From assembly GCA_021442505.1 (NCBI GenBank), contig JABUTC010000035.1:3672-9745 (forward strand): a stretch of 6,074 nucleotides of DNA, written 5' to 3'. Of this stretch, positions 1-6,074 are shown piece after piece. Source of the stretch: Mogibacterium sp. Its GTDB lineage: Bacteria; Bacillota; Clostridia; Peptostreptococcales; Anaerovoracaceae. Under the pieces are notes generated by a model. The model was not told the origin of the DNA. It was given only the letters and a program-made list of their open reading frames with translations, and did no database searches. Numbering within the stretch: the first letter of the stretch is position 1; each line of letters begins with the position of its first letter. Made by a program: the position numbers and the translations under genes.

Positions 1-905
1 ACAATGTGCTTATGAGATCAGGATATCTGAAGGCTCTAGAGGATACAAACACAATCGAAGCGGATGCCAGAATCGAGAACATTATGGAGTTCAAATCCGT
101 AATAGAGGAGTTCGAGGCAGGCATCGAAGACGGTGATACCAAAGCTATGATTGAGGAGTTTGAGGCTGAGCGAAAAGCTCTCATGGGAGAGGGTTTTGTC
201 GCAGATGAACCGACACTGCTCGGAAGTTTCCTTGAACGCACAACACTCATGTCCGACATTGATAATCACAATGAGGACGAGGATGCGGTGGTTCTGATGA
301 CTCTTCACAGCGCAAAGGGTCTGGAGTTTCCGATTGTATTCATACCGGGACTTGAGAACGGAGTTTTCCCGGGCAGCTCGGCGACAGAGGAGCTCTCCAA
401 GATGGAGGAAGAAAGAAGACTCTGCTACGTCGGCATAACAAGAGCAAAGAAGAAACTGTATCTCACAAATGCAAGATACAGAATGCTTTACGGAAAAAGC
501 GATTTTACGATGGAGTCAATCTTCCTGAATGAGATGGACAAGGATTTCATCGAAGGTGATAAGACAGACAAGGAACGCGAAAAACTTGGCGGCGGCATTT
601 CCGGAGAGGGCGGCCTGTACGGAGATTATTTTTACGGCGGACGAAAGAGAGGAACTGCGGACGGCTACGGCGGCAAGCCTGCGGGAAAACCTTTCGACTC
701 GCTTTCTGCTTCAAAGAGTGCGACCAAGAACAAGATGTTCCTTGATGATGATTATGCAATCGGCGACATACTCAGGCACCCGAAGTTCGGAGAAGGTATG
801 CTGATTGAGCAGGACGAGAAGACGATGACGATTATTTTTGACGAAGTCGGACAGAAGAAAATCGGCAAAGGCTACGTCAAGATGGAAAAGGTCAGAAAAG
901 CTTAA
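1..905 (+). CDS. pcrA: ATP-dependent DNA helicase PcrA/UvrD family, C-terminal part (5' truncated by window)
   Basis: This is the C-terminal ~300 residues of a superfamily 1A 3'-5' DNA helicase, which unwinds DNA in repair and in clearing replication obstacles. The frame is open to the left edge, so the gene begins upstream; the GTG at 6 and ATG at 12 are internal codons, not starts. PcrA proteins are usually 700-770 residues, so roughly 60% (Walker A, DEXX box and motifs III-IV) is missing. Motif V is clear at about 297-332 (LMTLHSAKGLEFP, then VFIPGLENGVFP), and motif VI at about 406-450 (EEERRLCYVGITRA, with the arginine that contacts ATP gamma-phosphate). A glycine-rich, charged linker follows (about 552-740). 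The end (about 741-899, GDILRHPKFGEG...IIFDEVGQKKI) matches the Tudor-like C-terminal domain of PcrA, which in Bacillus contacts RNA polymerase. That domain and the ligA gene next door favour PcrA over RecB or Rep relatives. It stops with TAA at 903-905. Confidence 0.93.
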   Translation, partial: NVLMRSGYLKALEDTNTIEADARIENIMEFKSVIEEFEAGIEDGDTKAMIEEFEAERKALMGEGFVADEPTLLGSFLERTTLMSDIDNHNEDEDAVVLMTLHSAKGLEFPIVFIPGLENGVFPGSSATEELSKMEEERRLCYVGITRAKKKLYLTNARYRMLYGKSDFTMESIFLNEMDKDFIEGDKTDKEREKLGGGISGEGGLYGDYFYGGRKRGTADGYGGKPAGKPFDSLSASKSATKNKMFLDDDYAIGDILRHPKFGEGMLIEQDEKTMTIIFDEVGQKKIGKGYVKMEKVRKA

Positions 906-931
906 AAAATTTGAGAAAGAGCGGCAGAGGG

Positions 932-2902
932 ATGACAGCAGACAAGGCAGCAAGAATTGAAGAACTTGTAAAAATTCTCAATGAGGCATCGAAGGCTTAC
1001 TACGACGATGCCAGTGAGATTATGTCGAATTATGAATACGATGCCCTGTACGATGAGCTTGAAGCCCTTGAGAAGGAGACCGGCATTCACCCGGACAACA
1101 GCCCGACCGTTAACGTCGGTTACACGGTGAAGTCGGCGCTTCCTAAGGTGCAACACCCGAGCCGCATGCTTTCGCTGGACAAGACCAAGGACAGAGAGGC
1201 TCTCAAAGCGTGGCTTGGAGGACATGAGGCGCTGCTTTCTTGGAAGCTCGACGGCCTTACTGTCGTTCTTACTTACGAAGACGGCAGACTGACTCAGGCG
1301 GTTACCAGAGGAAACGGAAGTGTCGGTGAACTAATCACTGACAATGCCAGGGCCTTTAGGAATGTCCCGGCACAGATTCAGCACAAAGAGGAAGTCACTG
1401 TTCGTGGAGAGGCAGTGATCAAATACTCGGATTTTGAGAAGATCAACGAGGCTATCTGCGACGCGGACGCCAAGTACAAGAATCCGAGAAACCTCTGCAG
1501 CGGAAGTGTAAGACAACTTGATTCGAGAATCACAGCTGAGAGAAACGTATATTTCTATGCTTTTACCCTGACTTCCGTTGAAGGGGCGGAGCTTGAGACG
1601 AGAAGCTCACAGATGGAGTGGATGAAGACCCAGGGCTTTGATGTCGTGGATTATGTCAAGGTCGATGAGAATAACATCCTCGAAGAGATAGAAAAATACG
1701 AGAAGGCGATACCGGAGTTTGACATTCCGTCGGATGGTCTTGTGCTTACGATGGAAGACCTTGCGTACGCTTCGACACTCGGTACGACTGCAAAATTCCC
1801 ACGTGATGCTATTGCTTTCAAATGGCAGGACCAGCAGGCCGAAACGACGCTGCTCGAGATTGAGTGGAGCCCGTCGAGAACAGGTCTTCTGAATCCGGTT
1901 GCGATTTTCGAAGCTGTTGAGCTTGAAGGTACGACGGTCAGCAGAGCCTCGGTTCACAACATAAACATAATGGAAGAACTGCAGCTTGGAATCGGCGATA
2001 CCATCACCGTTTACAAGGCGAACATGATAATTCCGCAGATAAGCGACAATCTGACGAGAAGCTCCCGCATGGAAATACCGGAAGCGTGTCCTGTATGCGG
2101 AGGTGCGACCGAAGTCAGAAACGAGCTCGGAACGAAAACTCTCGTGTGCACCAACCCGGAATGCATAGCGAAGCACGTAAAGAGCTTTTCGCATTTCGTG
2201 TCGCGTGATGCGATGAACATAGAAGGCCTTTCCGAAGCGGGACTGCTTAAATTCATCGGAAAAGGCATATTGAAGACATTGCCGGATATTTTTGACATTG
2301 CCGAACACAGGGATGAGATCGTCACGATGGACGGCTTCGGCGAAAAATCTTTTAAGAAACTTGCGACGGCCGTCGACAAGGCGAGAAAGACAACACCGGC
2401 AGCACTTTTATACAGCCTCGGTATCACAGGCGTGGGAGTGAATATTGCAAAAGTGATTTCGAACTCCTGCCACAACAAGTGGAGTGAGATTGAGGCACTT
2501 GATAAGGAATTGCTCCTTGGAGTGGAGGGGATAGGCGAGATTCTTGCCGACAATATTGTGACCTACTTCGCTGCAGAGGATAATAGAATAATGATTGACA
2601 GACTGCTCGAGAGAGTGGAGCTTGACGAGAGTTTTGAGGAAGCCGGTGACGGACTCAAGGGACTTGTGTTTGTAATTACAGGAAGCCTTGAGCATTACGG
2701 AAACCGAAAGGAACTCAAGGCGGAGATTGAGGCTCAGGGAGGAAAGGTTGCAGGAAGTGTGAGCGCTTCGACAAACTACCTCATCACAAATGATGCTTCG
2801 TCCGGCTCGTCAAAGAATAAGGCAGCCAGAGAACTCGGTGTCGCCGTAATCGACGAGGCTGAGATTATAAGGATGCTGAAAGACGGAAGAAAGGAGGAGT
2901 AG
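932..2902 (+). CDS. ligA: NAD+-dependent DNA ligase LigA, divergent clostridial type
   Basis: It seals nicks in duplex DNA during replication and repair, using NAD+ to form a ligase-AMP intermediate. Numbering is for the 656-residue form from ATG 932. Domain Ia is about 5-60 (AYYDDAS, NYEYDALYDEL). The adenylation domain holds the KLDG motif with nucleophile Lys105, TRGNG, VRGE (Glu160), SDGLVL (Asp268) and IAFKW (Lys297). An OB fold follows at about 310-375 (SRTGLLNPVA, VSRASVHN). The zinc finger has all four cysteines (386, 389, 406, 411). HhH repeats fill about 425-560 and a BRCT domain about 575-653. Length is near the usual 660-670. It differs from classical LigA: Thr273 replaces the motif IV lysine (DGVVIK), and Asn33 replaces the domain Ia aspartate (SDxEYD). 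From memory, related clostridial ligases share this pattern. An in-frame TTG at 911 would add seven residues. Neither start has a well-spaced ribosome site; ATG 932 fits the family N-terminus and is preferred. Confidence 0.93.
   Translation: MTADKAARIEELVKILNEASKAYYDDASEIMSNYEYDALYDELEALEKETGIHPDNSPTVNVGYTVKSALPKVQHPSRMLSLDKTKDREALKAWLGGHEALLSWKLDGLTVVLTYEDGRLTQAVTRGNGSVGELITDNARAFRNVPAQIQHKEEVTVRGEAVIKYSDFEKINEAICDADAKYKNPRNLCSGSVRQLDSRITAERNVYFYAFTLTSVEGAELETRSSQMEWMKTQGFDVVDYVKVDENNILEEIEKYEKAIPEFDIPSDGLVLTMEDLAYASTLGTTAKFPRDAIAFKWQDQQAETTLLEIEWSPSRTGLLNPVAIFEAVELEGTTVSRASVHNINIMEELQLGIGDTITVYKANMIIPQISDNLTRSSRMEIPEACPVCGGATEVRNELGTKTLVCTNPECIAKHVKSFSHFVSRDAMNIEGLSEAGLLKFIGKGILKTLPDIFDIAEHRDEIVTMDGFGEKSFKKLATAVDKARKTTPAALLYSLGITGVGVNIAKVISNSCHNKWSEIEALDKELLLGVEGIGEILADNIVTYFAAEDNRIMIDRLLERVELDESFEEAGDGLKGLVFVITGSLEHYGNRKELKAEIEAQGGKVAGSVSASTNYLITNDASSGSSKNKAARELGVAVIDEAEIIRMLKDGRKEE
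2891..2899 (+). promoter_or_regulatory. Ribosome binding site of mgtE
   Basis: AAGGAGGAG lies in the last codons of ligA, seven bases before the mgtE ATG at 2907. It is a near-perfect anti-16S match and fixes the mgtE start. Because it sits inside the ligase reading frame and only four bases separate the genes, ligA and mgtE translation are probably coupled. Confidence 0.85.
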
Positions 2903-2906
2903 CCCA

Positions 2907-4298
2907 ATGGAAAATGCATATCTCGACATCGAGAAGAATTTTGAAGAATCCGAAGAGAAGATTCTTGAGCTCCTCAGGGAAAAGAAGTACTTCCAGTGCA
3001 GGGACGAGCTCCTCAAGTTCAATGCGGTAGATATCGCAGAACTGCTGGAAACAGTAATGGAAGAAGAGGATATGTCGAAGGCTGTAATGCTTTTCAGAAC
3101 TCTTCCGAAAGACATATCAGTTGATGTTTTTTCCCATCTCGACGTTGATGACCAGGTGGAGATTATCAACATAATCACAGACCCCGAGATTCAGTACATC
3201 ATCGATGAACTTGACTTCGACGACATGATCGACGTGCTCGAGGAGCTGCCGGCAAATCTTGTAGACAAGATTCTCGACAAGGCTCCAAAGAGCGAGAGAA
3301 AACTGATTAACAGCTTCCTGAATTACAAGGAAGACAGTGCGGGCTCTCTGATGACCCCGTACTACATCAATCTGCAGAAGAACTGGACGGCTGCAGAGGC
3401 GCTGGCTCATATCAAGGAAGTGGGTCTCGAGTCAGAGACTATCTATACCTGTTATGTTCTGGACAGCGGACGTAAGCTTATAGGAATCGTATCCCTGAGA
3501 GCGCTCGTTATCGCAGATGACAACACTAAGGTTTCAGATCTCATGAGAGAGGAATTTGTCCTTGCTCATGTAGACGACGACCAGGAGGAACTTTCCGAAC
3601 TCTTCAAAAAGTACGGCTACCTGGCTATCCCGGTAGTTGACAAGGAGGGTCGACTTGTCGGTATCGTAACAGTCGACGACATCCTTGATGTCATCGAAGA
3701 AGAGACGACTGAGGATATGGAGCGTATGGGAGGTGTCATCGACAGCGAGAACAAGGACTACCTCGACCTCTCTGTAATGGGACATGTCAAGGCGAGATTC
3801 CCGTGGCTTTTACTCCTCATGTGCTCGTACTTCATAACGGGCGGAATCATCGCGAGCTTCGAAGAGGCTCTTTCAGCAGTAATCGTTCTTGTAACATATA
3901 TGCCTATGCTCATGGGTACCGGCGGAAACTCCGGAACACAGGCATCCACACTTGTCATTCGCGGAATGGCCACAGGAGAACTTGAACTTTCGGACTGCCT
4001 GAAAGTAGCGTGGAAGGAGATACGTGTAGCGCTCTTAATAGGAGTTGCACTCAGTGCAATAAACTATTTAAGAATTGTTTATCTCGACGGCGAGGCACCG
4101 CTTATTGCACTTACGGTCTGCTGCTCGATGATACTTATAGTAATTGTCGCAAAACTCATCGGATCGCTGCTGCCTATGCTCGCCAAAAGAATAGGCATCG
4201 ACCCGGCACTTATGTCGGGACCGATGATGGCATCTATCACTGATATGATTTCGCTGTGCACATACTTCGCTATGGCAGGTGTATTTCTGAATATTTAA
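2907..4298 (+). CDS. mgtE: Magnesium transporter MgtE
   Basis: This is a Mg2+-selective channel-type transporter of the cytoplasmic membrane, normally a homodimer closed by high internal Mg2+. At 463 residues it has the usual full length. An acidic, helical N domain spans about 18-146 (ELDFDDMIDVLEELP) and ends in the family signature SAGSLMT (144-150). Two CBS domains follow: about 148-206 (IGIVSLRAL) and 210-266 (LAIPVVD, LVGIVTVDDIL). An acidic connecting (plug) helix lies at about 264-293. The membrane part has five predicted segments: about 297-316, 320-337, 371-390, 397-424 and 432-461. The pore signature MGTGGNSGTQAS is at 336-347, and IDPALMSGP...ITD at 431-446, where the last aspartate fits the family's pore Mg2+ site. 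There is no leader before the gene, so the M-box riboswitch often found ahead of clostridial Mg2+ transporters is absent at this spot. Control, if any, would come through the operon promoter or protein gating by the CBS domains. Confidence 0.96.
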   Translation: MENAYLDIEKNFEESEEKILELLREKKYFQCRDELLKFNAVDIAELLETVMEEEDMSKAVMLFRTLPKDISVDVFSHLDVDDQVEIINIITDPEIQYIIDELDFDDMIDVLEELPANLVDKILDKAPKSERKLINSFLNYKEDSAGSLMTPYYINLQKNWTAAEALAHIKEVGLESETIYTCYVLDSGRKLIGIVSLRALVIADDNTKVSDLMREEFVLAHVDDDQEELSELFKKYGYLAIPVVDKEGRLVGIVTVDDILDVIEEETTEDMERMGGVIDSENKDYLDLSVMGHVKARFPWLLLLMCSYFITGGIIASFEEALSAVIVLVTYMPMLMGTGGNSGTQASTLVIRGMATGELELSDCLKVAWKEIRVALLIGVALSAINYLRIVYLDGEAPLIALTVCCSMILIVIVAKLIGSLLPMLAKRIGIDPALMSGPMMASITDMISLCTYFAMAGVFLNI

Positions 4299-4304
4299 GC
4301 TTAC

Positions 4305-4310
4305 GGGAGG
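4305..4310 (+). promoter_or_regulatory. Ribosome binding site deciding the GTG start of the transketolase N-terminal half
   Basis: GGGAGG sits in the 17-base gap after mgtE, five bases before GTG 4316. It supports GTG 4316 as the start. The in-frame ATG at 4256 lies inside mgtE and would add 20 residues with no resemblance to transketolase. Confidence 0.82.
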
Positions 4311-4315
4311 ACGAC

Positions 4316-5149
4316 GTGAAGGAAAGAAATTACGGCGAGCTTAAAGAGATTGCTCGCAAGGTCAGAATCGATGCGCTGAAAGCCATCTACAATGCAAAGT
4401 CGGGACATCCGGGCGGTTCTTTCTCGGTTACAGAGATACTTGTTGCTCTGTATTTTGACGAGATGAACATCGACCCGAAGAATCCTAAGATGGACGGAAG
4501 AGACAAGCTGGTGCTCTCAAAGGGACACGCAGTACCTGCTCTTTACGCAGTGCTCGGCGAAAGAGGATATTATGATGTAGAAGAGATGATGAGCCTGAGA
4601 CAGCTTGGAAGCCATTTCCAGGGACATCCTAATATGCACAAGTGCCCGGGAATCGAGATGTCGACAGGTTCGCTCGGACAGGGATTCTCTGCTGCAGTCG
4701 GAATGGCAATTGCAAACAAGATTGACGGCAAAGACGGTTTTGTTTATGCAGTAACCGGAGATGGCGAGCTCCAGGAGGGAATCATCTGGGAGGCGGCTTT
4801 ACAGGCGGCAAACAGAAAACTCGATAATTTCATCGCAATCGTAGACAGAAACGGTCTTCAGATTGACGGAGATGTTGATAAGGTAAAGAAGGTAAATCCT
4901 ATCGATGAAAAGTTCGCAAGCTTCGGCTTCAACGCACTCACCTGTGACGGCCACGACTTTGAGAGTATTTTCGCAGCAATCGATGCGGCAAAAGCCAACA
5001 AGGGAAGCGGAAAGCCTACAGTAATTGTTGCAAGTACGCACAAGGGCCACGGCGTATCCTTCATGGAGGATCAGGCGGGCTGGCACGGCAAGGCGCCGAA
5101 TGCAGAGCAGTTTGAAGCGGCAATCAAGGAACTCGGAGGTGAGATGTAA
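4316..5149 (+). CDS. tkt: Transketolase, N-terminal (thiamine diphosphate-binding) subunit
   Basis: This is the N-terminal half of transketolase, which moves two-carbon ketol units between sugar phosphates (xylulose-5-P to ribose-5-P or erythrose-4-P) in the cytoplasmic non-oxidative pentose phosphate pathway. From GTG 4316 the product is 277 residues, typical of split transketolases. Visible family motifs are AKSGHPGGS (27-35, substrate/cofactor histidine 31), LSKGHA (67-72, His71), FQGHP (101-105), and the block STGSLGQG (116-123). The ThDP/Mg2+ motif starts GDGELQEG (148-155) and ends at Asn179 in VDRNGLQ; Asp149 and Asn179 should bind Mg2+. STHKGHGVSFMED lies near the C-terminus. The pyrimidine-binding domain and the catalytic glutamate are not in this chain but in the next gene, so it needs that partner to be active. 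The start codon is GTG; the ribosome site and loss of similarity upstream decide it. It ends TAA at 5147-5149, overlapping the next ATG by one base. The symbol tkt is generic; these are not the E. coli TktA/TktB isozymes. Confidence 0.94.
   Translation: MKERNYGELKEIARKVRIDALKAIYNAKSGHPGGSFSVTEILVALYFDEMNIDPKNPKMDGRDKLVLSKGHAVPALYAVLGERGYYDVEEMMSLRQLGSHFQGHPNMHKCPGIEMSTGSLGQGFSAAVGMAIANKIDGKDGFVYAVTGDGELQEGIIWEAALQAANRKLDNFIAIVDRNGLQIDGDVDKVKKVNPIDEKFASFGFNALTCDGHDFESIFAAIDAAKANKGSGKPTVIVASTHKGHGVSFMEDQAGWHGKAPNAEQFEAAIKELGGEM
5135..5140 (+). promoter_or_regulatory. Ribosome binding site of the transketolase C-terminal half
   Basis: GGAGGT lies inside the last codons of the N-terminal subunit gene, eight bases before ATG 5149. 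The start codon overlaps the upstream stop (TAATG), so terminating ribosomes can re-initiate here, favouring equal output of the two subunits. Confidence 0.85.
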
Positions 5150-6074
5150 TGGCAGACATTAAGAAAATCGCTACGAGAGAAGCGTATGGAGAATTCCTCG
5201 TTGAAGAGGGTGCAAGAAGACCTGAACTCGTTGTAATGTGTGCAGACCTCTCGGGTTCAAACAAGACTGACGGCTTCGAAAAGGCTTATCCTGAAAGATT
5301 CGTGGAGTGCGGCATTTCGGAGCAGGACATGTTTGCTGAGGCTGCGGGAATCGCACATTCGGGACATGTTGTATGCGCAAGTTCTTTCGCAATGTTCGCA
5401 GCAGGAAGAGGCTACGAAATAATCAGAAACTCCATCGGATATACTAATGCTAATGTAAAAGTATGCGCAACTCACGGCGGAATCACTGTCGGAGAGGACG
5501 GAGCAAGCCACCAGACTGTAGAGGATCTGGCACTCATGAGAGTCATTCCGGGAATGCTGGTTATCAATCCCGCAGACGCAGTAAGTACAAAGGCGCTTCT
5601 CGGACAGGCTTTCGCAGTTGACGGACCGGTTTATGCAAGACTCGGAAGATCCGGTGTTCCTGTAATCTACGATGAGAACGACACATTTGAAATCGGCAAG
5701 GCGAAAACAGTTTGCGAGGGCTCCGATGTGACAATCATCGCTACAGGAATCATGGTTGACGCGGCTATGCAGGCTGCTGAAAATCTCGCTGCAGAGGGTG
5801 TATCTGCAAGAGTTCTCGATATGCATACAATTAAGCCGATTGATGAAGAGGCAATCATTAAGGCTGCTAAGGAAACGGGCAAAATCGTTACAGCAGAGGA
5901 GCATTCGGTAATCGGCGGACTCGGCAGTGCTGTTGCAGAGGTTCTCGTACAGAATTATCCTGCACCCGTTGCTATGGTTGGACAGAAGGACTGCTTCGGC
6001 GAATCCGGAAAGCCGGCAGACCTCCTCAAGAAGTACGGTATGACAACTGACGATATCGTAGCGGCGGTTAAAGG
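5149..6074 (+). CDS. tkt: Transketolase, C-terminal (pyrimidine-binding and C-terminal domain) subunit, 3' end cut by window
   Basis: This reading frame stays open from ATG 5149 to the window edge (308 codons, no stop). Split C-terminal transketolase subunits are usually about 310-315 residues, so only a few codons are probably missing. The pyrimidine-binding domain is about 5-170. CGISEQDM (54-61) holds the catalytic Glu58 that should activate the thiamine aminopyrimidine ring across the subunit interface. SSFAMFAAGR (78-87) gives the aromatic stacking region. THGGITVGEDGASHQ (108-122) contains the conserved His121 of the GEDGxxHQ motif, and LGRSG (165-169) follows. The C-terminal domain is about 185-308, with TIIATGIMV (199-207), AEEHSVIGGLGSAV (249-262) and DCFGESG (281-287). 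It completes the enzyme begun by the preceding gene. The ISEQ form resembles DXS and other split transketolases rather than the REH form of long E. coli-type transketolase. A specialised transketolase-like enzyme is possible, but the pentose phosphate role is the best reading. Confidence 0.93.
   Translation, partial: MADIKKIATREAYGEFLVEEGARRPELVVMCADLSGSNKTDGFEKAYPERFVECGISEQDMFAEAAGIAHSGHVVCASSFAMFAAGRGYEIIRNSIGYTNANVKVCATHGGITVGEDGASHQTVEDLALMRVIPGMLVINPADAVSTKALLGQAFAVDGPVYARLGRSGVPVIYDENDTFEIGKAKTVCEGSDVTIIATGIMVDAAMQAAENLAAEGVSARVLDMHTIKPIDEEAIIKAAKETGKIVTAEEHSVIGGLGSAVAEVLVQNYPAPVAMVGQKDCFGESGKPADLLKKYGMTTDDIVAAVK

Noticed and set aside
1607..2308. Long antisense open frame (233 codons) within ligA
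   Set aside because: It lies wholly opposite a convincing ligase sequence, has no recognisable domain, and is rich in Arg/Phe/Ser as expected of a shadow frame.
2011..2553. Antisense open frame (180 codons) opposite the zinc finger/HhH part of ligA
   Set aside because: No family resemblance; it overlaps another antisense frame and the real ligase domains.
2903..2906. Possible M-box riboswitch ahead of mgtE
   Set aside because: Only four bases separate ligA and mgtE, so no leader RNA structure can be there.
4256..4315. Extended N-terminus for the transketolase gene starting at ATG 4256
   Set aside because: It would overlap the last codons of mgtE, lacks a ribosome site, and the added residues do not resemble transketolase. 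GTG 4316 has GGGAGG at good spacing.
4299..4315. Possible terminator or promoter between mgtE and the transketolase genes
   Set aside because: The 17-base gap is filled by the ribosome site and shows no hairpin with a T-run.
5257..5904. Antisense open frame (215 codons), rich in Ser and Cys, opposite the transketolase C-terminal gene
   Set aside because: The sense strand carries clear transketolase motifs through the whole span. The odd composition follows from reading the complementary strand of GCA/GAG-rich codons.
1..6074. A previously undescribed system, mobile element, CRISPR array or RNA gene
   Set aside because: The five recognised housekeeping genes explain almost every base. I saw no repeat array, transposase, tRNA-like fold or unexplained intergenic stretch.

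Overview
The window looks like chromosomal housekeeping DNA from an anaerobic Gram-positive of class Clostridia (Bacillota). The reasons are the gene order pcrA-ligA, the use of a transketolase split into two adjacent genes, a clostridial-style MgtE, and strong GGAGG-type ribosome binding sites with very short gaps. I cannot place it to a genus.

All five genes lie on the + strand and are packed with almost no spacing, as in one transcription unit. In order: the C-terminal part of a PcrA/UvrD-type helicase (1-905, 5' end cut off); an NAD+-dependent DNA ligase, LigA (932-2902); a magnesium transporter, MgtE (2907-4298); the N-terminal, thiamine-diphosphate-binding half of transketolase (4316-5149); and its C-terminal half (5149 to the window end, stop codon not reached). 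The largest gap is about 26 bases, so there is no room for an extra gene, an RNA gene, a leader riboswitch or an obvious internal terminator.

The helicase and ligase both serve DNA repair and replication, and the pair is a familiar Firmicutes arrangement. MgtE supplies Mg2+, which the ligase, the helicase and transketolase all need, but this link is only inference from position. The two transketolase halves should form one enzyme of the non-oxidative pentose phosphate pathway. Their stop/start overlap (TAATG) suggests coupled translation and balanced subunit amounts.

I found no mobile element, CRISPR array, RNA gene or unknown system. The most notable point is the ligase. It keeps the nucleotidyl lysine, zinc finger, HhH and BRCT parts, but differs from textbook LigA at several usually conserved positions, including a threonine where motif IV normally has a lysine. 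It appears to belong to a divergent clostridial LigA subgroup.
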